From an uncultured Clostridia bacterium (lineage in GTDB: Bacteria; Bacillota; Clostridia; Lachnospirales; Lachnospiraceae), in NCBI GenBank assembly GCA_946620335.1, contig CAMONF010000207.1:1-20954 (forward strand): a DNA stretch of 20,954 nt, written 5' to 3'. Below, in pieces: positions 16,465 to 20,954 of this stretch. The position numbers and the translations under genes were made by a program. The notes beneath the pieces are model-generated. The model saw only the letters and a program-made list of their open reading frames with translations, was not told where the DNA came from and searched no databases. The first letter of the stretch is position 1. Each line of letters begins with the position of its first letter.

Positions 16465-17526
16465 ATGACAAGAAAACAGTTGCTTGAGCGGCGTAGGCGC
16501 CGCAAGAAGATGCTGCTCATTCGCAGGGTGGCCACGGCCGTGCTGGCGGTCGCCGCGCTTATATTGATCGTTGTCCTGGCTGTGCGGGGGATCGGGAAGC
16601 TCGTGAAGGGCATTTCCGAGGGGAAGACCGAGGAGACGGTGGAGGAGGAACCGGTGGAGACCGAGACCGATACCGCCATCCGGGAGACCGTGCCGCTGGA
16701 GCTGGCCGGCAACGAGGGCTGGAACGTGGACGACAAGGGCTGGTGGTACCAGAACTCAGATGGGACCAAGTTCGTGAACGGGTGGAAGACCATCGAAGGC
16801 TACCGCTACTATTTCGGGAATGACGGTTACCTGCCCACGGGCTGGATCGCCACCGAGGTGGGCAAGGACACTTATTTTGACCAGGCCGGTATTCCGGACC
16901 TGGATGCGGTGCCCAAGCTCGTGGCCATTACCTACGACGACGGTCCTTCCCAGAATACGGACACGATTCTTGAGGTCCTGGAGCAATACAATGCCAAGGC
17001 CACCTTCTTCGTGGTCGGTATCCAGGCCGATTATTACACAGATGAGCTCTTAAGGGCCGTTGAGGACGGCATGGAGATCGGCTCCCATACCTACGAGCAC
17101 CTGACGCTCAAGGGCGCCAGCGCAGAGGAGATCCGCGAGACCATGGAGAAAAATGACGACCTCCTCGAGCGTCTCTGCGGCTTCCGTCCGGTCATCATGC
17201 GGCCGACGGGCGGCGGCGTCGACGACACGGTAGCCAACAACGTCGGGAAGCCCATGATCCTCTGGGACGTGGACACCCTGGACTGGAAGACCCGCGACGC
17301 GGCCAACACTGTCGAGGAGATCCGCAACCAGGTCAAGGACGGCTCCATCATCCTCATGCACGATCTCTTCCAGGCTACTGCGGAGGCCACCAAGGAGCTC
17401 GTTCCCATGCTCCAGGGCATGGGCTACAAGCTGGTCACAGTCAGCGAGCTGGCCGAGGCCTATGGGTATGATCTGGAGGACGGAAAGGAATACTACGACT
17501 TCTATCCGGAGAATGCGCCGGGGTGA
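16465..17526 (+). CDS. Membrane-anchored polysaccharide deacetylase (NodB/CE4) with wall-binding repeats
   Basis: This 353-residue protein has a basic N-terminus and one membrane segment (about 20-40). Aromatic/glycine choline-binding-type repeats follow (about 90-135: GWWYQNSDG, GYRYYFGNDGYLPTGW), then a NodB domain. CE4 motifs visible are TYDDGP (Asp158 and Asp159), HTYEH (metal ligands His208 and His212), RPTGGG in the place of the usual RPPYG, the DWKT motif, and LMHD for the final His. CE4 enzymes remove acetyl groups from peptidoglycan or other polysaccharides and so protect against lysozyme. Metal ligands are present, so activity is likely; the third motif is non-standard. AGGAGGGGG precedes the ATG. 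A palindromic repeat element begins directly after the stop codon. Confidence 0.92.
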   Translation: MTRKQLLERRRRRKKMLLIRRVATAVLAVAALILIVVLAVRGIGKLVKGISEGKTEETVEEEPVETETDTAIRETVPLELAGNEGWNVDDKGWWYQNSDGTKFVNGWKTIEGYRYYFGNDGYLPTGWIATEVGKDTYFDQAGIPDLDAVPKLVAITYDDGPSQNTDTILEVLEQYNAKATFFVVGIQADYYTDELLRAVEDGMEIGSHTYEHLTLKGASAEEIRETMEKNDDLLERLCGFRPVIMRPTGGGVDDTVANNVGKPMILWDVDTLDWKTRDAANTVEEIRNQVKDGSIILMHDLFQATAEATKELVPMLQGMGYKLVTVSELAEAYGYDLEDGKEYYDFYPENAPG

Positions 17527-17682
17527 GAAAATGGGAATCAGGGACGGTTCCTTTTCCCACTTTTCATTTTACGGAAAGGCAGAAAATGGGAATCAGGGAC
17601 GGTTCCTTTTCCCACTTTTCATTTTATGAAAAGTGGGAAAAGGAACCGTCCCTGATTCCCATTTTCGTCCCTGATTCCCATT
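17527..17682. repeat. REP/MITE-like palindromic element, compound copy
   Basis: A 45-base segment is directly repeated without mismatch at 17527-17571 and 17582-17626. The second copy forms the left arm of a perfect 40-bp palindrome (17583-17622 with 17626-17665, loop TTT). A partial right arm (CGTCCCTGATTCCCAT) follows to 17682. The core word is GGGACGGTTCC, flanked by GGGAATCA and TTTTCCCAC. Short repetitive palindromes of this sort are typical of REP or miniature transposable elements; no transposase lies in the window. It starts exactly after the deacetylase stop and could act as a bidirectional terminator. Confidence 0.93.
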
Positions 17683-17701
17683 TTTCATTTTTGTTTCAAC
17701 C

Positions 17702-17730
17702 TTTACATCATTAAAAAAACGTGTTATACT
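17702..17730 (+). promoter_or_regulatory. Sigma-A promoter for typA
   Basis: TTTACA (17702-17707) and TATACT (17725-17730) are separated by 17 bases, close to consensus in both hexamers. Transcription would begin near 17737, leaving a leader of about 60 bases. The promoter lies just downstream of the palindromic element, so typA is probably insulated from the deacetylase gene. Confidence 0.82.
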
Positions 17731-17797
17731 CTGCGATTGTGTGAGAAAACCAACGAATTTTACAGCAAAGCGGCCGGGATGCGGTCCGGAGGAATGT

Positions 17798-19636
17798 ATG
17801 AGTCTGATTAAGAGAGAGGATGTTAGAAACGTTGCCATTATCGCCCACGTCGACCATGGCAAGACTACGCTGGTGGACGGTATGCTCCGTCAGAGCGGCG
17901 TTTTCCGCGACAACCAGGAGGTGCGGGAGCGCGTCATGGACTCCGGCGCCATTGAGCGGGAGAGAGGCATCACCATTCTCTCCAAAAATACAGCCATCAA
18001 CTACAAGGGCGTGAAGATCAACATCGTCGACACACCCGGCCACGCTGACTTCGGCGGCGAGGTGGAGCGCGTCCTCAAAATGGTCAATGGCGTCATTTTG
18101 CTTGTGGACGCCTTCGAGGGCACCATGCCCCAGACCAAGTTCGTCCTCAAGAAGGCCCTGGACCTGGATCTGCCGGTCATCGTCTGCGTCAACAAGATCG
18201 ACCGCCCCGAGGCGAGGCCCGAGGAGGTGGTGGACGAGGTCCTGGAGCTTTTCATGGACCTGAATGCCTCCGACGAGCAGCTTGAGTGCCCCTTCCTGTA
18301 CGCTTCGGCCAGGGAAGGCACCTGCACGGCCGATCCCTATGTGGAGGGCAAGGACCTGCAGCCGCTTTTCGATACGATTCTTGAATACATTCCGGCACCC
18401 CAGGGGGATCCTGACAAGGGGACCCAGGTCCTCATTTCCACCATCGACTACAACGAGTATGTGGGCCGGATCGGCATCGGCAAGGTGGAGAACGGCAGCA
18501 TCGCCGTGGGCCAGGACATCGTCCGGGTCAACTACCACGACGACAGTGTCCACGAGAAGACCCGCGTGACCAAGCTCTATGAGTTCGACGGCCTGAAGAA
18601 GGTGGACGTCGCTAAGGCTGAGGTCGGCTCCATCGTGGCCATCTCCGGCATCGGCGACCTGCAGATCGGCGATACCCTCTGCGCGGTGGGCCAGGAGGCT
18701 CCGATCGTTTTCCAGAAGATCTCCGAGCCGACCATCGCCATGAACTTTATCGTAAATGACAGCCCGCTGGCAGGCCTCGAGGGAACTTACTGCACGTCCC
18801 GCCAGATCCGCGAGCGCCTGATGCGGGAGCTCAACACGGACGTCTCCCTCCGGGTGGCGGACACCGAGAGCACCGACACCTTCAAGGTCAGCGGCAGAGG
18901 CGAGCTGCATCTGTCCGTCCTGATCGAGACCATGCGCCGCGAGGGGTATGAGTTCGCGGTCAGCAAGGCGGAGGTCATTTACAAGAGGGATGAGAACGGC
19001 AAGCTTCTCGAGCCGATCGAGACCGCTTACGTGGACGTTCCGGCCGAGTATTCCGGCACCGCCATCAGCATGTTGTCCGAGCGCAAGGGCGAGCTCATGG
19101 GCATGAGCACCCTGGCCGACGGGACATCCCGCCTTGAGTTCAGCATTCCTGCCAGAGGCCTCATCGGCATCCACGGCAATTTCCTGACCGCCACCAAGGG
19201 CACGGGCATCATCAACAGCGTGTTTGACTGCTATGCTCCCTACAAGGGCGACATCACCTACCGCAAGAACGGCTCTCTGATCGCCTTCGAGGACGGCGAG
19301 GCGGTCACCTACGGCCTCTTCGCGGCCCAGGAGCGCGGCGCCCTCTTCATCACTTCGGGCACCCGGGTCTACGCCGGCATGGTGGTCGGCGAGAGCGCCA
19401 AGCCTGAGGACATCGAAATCAACGTCTGCAAGACCAAGCACCTGACAAACACCCGGTCCTCCAACGCCGACGAGGCGCTGACCCTGACGCCGCCCAGGAT
19501 CCTTTCCCTGGAGCAGGCCCTGGATTACATCGATACGGACGAGCTGCTGGAGGTCACGCCAAAGTCTCTCAGAATCCGCAAGAGGATCCTGGATTCCAGG
19601 CTGAGGAAGAGGGCTTCCTTTGCTACGAAGCAGTGA
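17798..19636 (+). CDS. typA: Ribosome-associated GTPase TypA/BipA
   Basis: The 612-residue protein is a full-length TypA/BipA. It has G1 AHVDHGKT (16-23), G2 region RERGIT, G3 DTPGHADFGGEVERVL and G4 NKIDRP, then the EF-G-like beta-barrel and domains III and V (GRGELHLSVLIE..RREG.E, the usual BipA signature). The C-terminal domain ends RKRILD near the terminus. The start is ATG 17798 with GGAGGA at 17788-17793; an in-frame ATG at 17741 has no ribosome site and would add a poorly conserved stretch. The protein binds the ribosome, helps 50S assembly, and is often needed at low temperature or under stress. Codon use is strongly biased, as in highly expressed genes. Perfect palindromes lie on both sides of the gene. 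Confidence 0.98.
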   Translation: MSLIKREDVRNVAIIAHVDHGKTTLVDGMLRQSGVFRDNQEVRERVMDSGAIERERGITILSKNTAINYKGVKINIVDTPGHADFGGEVERVLKMVNGVILLVDAFEGTMPQTKFVLKKALDLDLPVIVCVNKIDRPEARPEEVVDEVLELFMDLNASDEQLECPFLYASAREGTCTADPYVEGKDLQPLFDTILEYIPAPQGDPDKGTQVLISTIDYNEYVGRIGIGKVENGSIAVGQDIVRVNYHDDSVHEKTRVTKLYEFDGLKKVDVAKAEVGSIVAISGIGDLQIGDTLCAVGQEAPIVFQKISEPTIAMNFIVNDSPLAGLEGTYCTSRQIRERLMRELNTDVSLRVADTESTDTFKVSGRGELHLSVLIETMRREGYEFAVSKAEVIYKRDENGKLLEPIETAYVDVPAEYSGTAISMLSERKGELMGMSTLADGTSRLEFSIPARGLIGIHGNFLTATKGTGIINSVFDCYAPYKGDITYRKNGSLIAFEDGEAVTYGLFAAQERGALFITSGTRVYAGMVVGESAKPEDIEINVCKTKHLTNTRSSNADEALTLTPPRILSLEQALDYIDTDELLEVTPKSLRIRKRILDSRLRKRASFATKQ

Positions 19637-19666
19637 GAGGTTGAAACAACAGGAGCTGTGAATCAA

Positions 19667-19743
19667 GTGGGAATCAGGGACGGTTCCTTTTCCCACTTTT
19701 CATTTTATGAAAAGTGGGAAAAGGAACCGTCCCTGATTCCCAC
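19667..19743. repeat. REP/MITE-like palindromic element, simple copy
   Basis: A perfect 37-bp palindrome (19667-19703 with 19707-19743, loop TTT) lies 30 bases after the typA stop. Its sequence is the same as the palindrome at 17583 apart from the outermost bases. It may serve as the typA terminator in either direction. Because it is open in one frame, it creates a false N-terminal extension of the dapA reading frame. Confidence 0.95.
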
Positions 19744-19768
19744 CTTTTGTTTCGCTCTCCTCCCAAAC

Positions 19769-19797
19769 TTGACTTTATCTCCGCCCTTTGCTATCAT
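19769..19797 (+). promoter_or_regulatory. Promoter for dapA
   Basis: TTGACT (19769-19774) and TATCAT (19792-19797) have a 17-base spacer, one and two mismatches from consensus. The leader of about 65 bases contains a small hairpin, CGGTTTT with AAAACCG around 19809-19826. No lysine riboswitch is recognisable and the leader is too short for one. Confidence 0.75.
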
Positions 19798-19870
19798 CAA
19801 ACGAGATGTCGGTTTTCCCAAAAACCGTGTCATAATGAGTAATGATCAAATATCTGTATGGAGGTGTTTT

Positions 19871-20755
19871 ATGTCTGTATTCAGAGGCTCCGGCGTCGCC
19901 CTGGCGACACCCATGAGCGAAGACGGTTCCATCAATTATGATTCCCTGGAAAAACTCATCGAGGATCAGATTGCCCACGGCACAGACGCGCTGATCGTCT
20001 GCGGCACCAGCGGCGAGGCTCCTACCCTGGATGATGACGAGCACATCAAGGCCATCGAGTTCGCGGTCCAGGTCACCAAGGGCCGAATCCCGGTCATCGG
20101 CGGCACCGGCTCCAACAACACGGCCCACGCCATCATGATGTCCCAGGAGGCCGAGAAGGTCGGCGCGGACGGACTACTCCTGGTAACGCCTTACTACAAC
20201 AAGGCTACCCAGGGCGGCCTGATCGCTTCCTACAGCGCCATCGCCCAGTCCACCAAGCTCCCCTGCATCCTCTACAACGTGCCCTCCCGCACCGGCACCA
20301 ACATCCAGCCGGAGACCATGGTGGCCATCGCCAAGGCTAACCCCAACGTGGCGGCCATCAAGGAGGCCAGCGGCAATTTCAGCCAGATCGCCAAGCTCAT
20401 GAACCTTGCCGACGGCGCTTTCGACGTCTATTCCGGCAATGACGACCAGATCGTTCCGCTGTGTTCCCTCGGGGGCGCGGGTGTCATTTCCGTTCTGGCC
20501 AACGTGGCGCCGCAGTTCACCCACGACATGGTCTACGCCTGCTTCGAGGGCGATTACGCCAAGGCCGCAGCCATGCAGCTGAAGTCCATCCCATTGGTCA
20601 ACGCCCTCTTCTGCGAGGTCAACCCGATCCCGGTCAAGGCCGCCCTCAACATGCAGGGCTTCAACGTCGGCAGGCCGAGGCTTCCGCTGACTGAGATGGA
20701 GCCTGCCCACAAGGCCATCCTGGAGAGGGAAATGAAGGCATTCGGCTGCCTGTGA
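19871..20755 (+). CDS. dapA: 4-hydroxy-tetrahydrodipicolinate synthase
   Basis: This 294-residue cytoplasmic enzyme is a standard DapA. It condenses pyruvate with aspartate semialdehyde in the first committed step of the diaminopimelate/lysine branch, feeding both peptidoglycan and lysine. Visible motifs are GTSGEAPTL near residues 43-51, Tyr135 in YNVPSRTG, and the Schiff-base Lys164 in IKEASGN. VYSGNDDQ further on is the usual second-half motif. ATG 19871 is fixed by GGAGGTG at 19860-19866; in-frame ATGs upstream run through the palindromic element and are not credible. Strong codon bias matches typA. A ribosome site after the downstream terminator suggests another gene follows, possibly of the same pathway, but it is outside the window. 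Confidence 0.98.
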   Translation: MSVFRGSGVALATPMSEDGSINYDSLEKLIEDQIAHGTDALIVCGTSGEAPTLDDDEHIKAIEFAVQVTKGRIPVIGGTGSNNTAHAIMMSQEAEKVGADGLLLVTPYYNKATQGGLIASYSAIAQSTKLPCILYNVPSRTGTNIQPETMVAIAKANPNVAAIKEASGNFSQIAKLMNLADGAFDVYSGNDDQIVPLCSLGGAGVISVLANVAPQFTHDMVYACFEGDYAKAAAMQLKSIPLVNALFCEVNPIPVKAALNMQGFNVGRPRLPLTEMEPAHKAILEREMKAFGCL

Positions 20756-20805
20756 GAAGAAAGCAGAGCGAGGGGTGTGGATGCCCTTACAGGGGAATAG
20801 TTTTT

Positions 20806-20842
20806 TGAATCGTCCGTTGGTACGAAAGCAACGGCGGGCGAT
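20806..20842 (+). other. Structured hairpin downstream of dapA
   Basis: ATCG and CGAT bracket CCGTTG, the loop GTACGAAAG, and CAACGG, making a bulged stem of roughly ten base pairs. There is no T run right after it, so it is not a typical terminator. It could be a processing site, an mRNA 3' stabiliser or part of an unknown RNA; I do not recognise a family. Confidence 0.4.
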
Positions 20843-20864
20843 GTTCGGTAAAAACAGTTAATAC

Positions 20865-20913
20865 AGTCCGGCCGCGAGGGGCTTTATGACTCCGGCCGGG
20901 CTTTGATTTTATT
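20865..20913 (+). terminator. Probable rho-independent terminator after dapA
   Basis: AGTCCGGCCG (20865-20874) pairs with CGGCCGGGCT (20893-20902) with one G-T pair. GAG/CTC adds three inner pairs past a bulged C. The stem is followed by TTTGATTTTATTT. It lies 110 bases beyond the dapA stop. Confidence 0.75.
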
Positions 20914-20944
20914 TGCGGAAGGCATTCCGTGAAAATGCTGAGAT

Positions 20945-20954
20945 GGAGGTTTTA
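20945..20954 (+). promoter_or_regulatory. Ribosome-binding site of a gene beyond the window end
   Basis: GGAGGT followed by TTTA ends the window. The layout mirrors the dapA site (GGAGGTG, TTTT, ATG), so the last A may be the first base of an ATG. I see no clear promoter between the terminator and this site. Confidence 0.45.

Noticed and set aside
17527..17682. CRISPR array
   Set aside because: The repeats are palindromic arms with no regular unique spacers and no cas genes nearby.
17711..19696. Minus-strand open frame of 661 codons opposite typA
   Set aside because: It is a shadow of a strongly codon-biased real gene, with no ribosome site and no recognisable protein motif.
19658..19870. 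N-terminal extension of dapA
   Set aside because: It reads through the palindromic element and across the dapA promoter; normal DapA starts at 19871 with a good ribosome site.

Overview
The window looks like a chromosomal stretch of a moderately GC-rich, low-diderm-signal Firmicute, most likely a gut Clostridia/Lachnospiraceae-type bacterium. This rests on GGAGG-type ribosome sites, near-consensus sigma-A promoters, lipoprotein signals, a wall-binding polysaccharide deacetylase, and Lys-rich YTGK-type surface modules typical of that group. All convincing genes are on the + strand.

Layout. 56-1641: a membrane-anchored alpha/beta hydrolase and a microbial-type PARG macrodomain protein, closed by a strong terminator at 1786-1819. 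1823-2095: a consensus promoter, an AT-rich palindromic operator-like site and a structured leader. 2096-10319: a probable operon made of a large anchored repeat-domain protein, a lipoprotein substrate-binding protein, two FecCD-type permeases, an ATPase, and an overlapping transglutaminase-like lipoprotein. 10434-11087: a SEL1-repeat protein. 11402-14092: a second, secreted protein built from the same unfamiliar domains plus C-terminal wall-type repeats. 14211-16307: a secreted transglutaminase-like protein with the same C-terminal module. 16465-17526: a polysaccharide deacetylase. 17798-19636: typA/bipA, with a long perfect palindrome on each side. 19871-20755: dapA. The last bases carry a ribosome site for a gene beyond the window.

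Main interpretation. Two large surface proteins (2096-4429 and 11402-14092) share two unfamiliar ~100-residue domains, here called A (NGLHVYD ... HNG ... DDDK ... GDL) and B (GD.V..G..V...V.N ... FILS). They bracket a complete iron-siderophore/haem/cobalamin-class importer, and a similar TTAG-N6-CTAA motif lies in front of both genes. I infer a surface capture-and-import system, by analogy with Isd/NEAT haem relays. The ligand is unknown and the domains are not NEAT by sequence. Two transglutaminase-like proteins and a SEL1 protein sit within the cluster and may serve its envelope functions.
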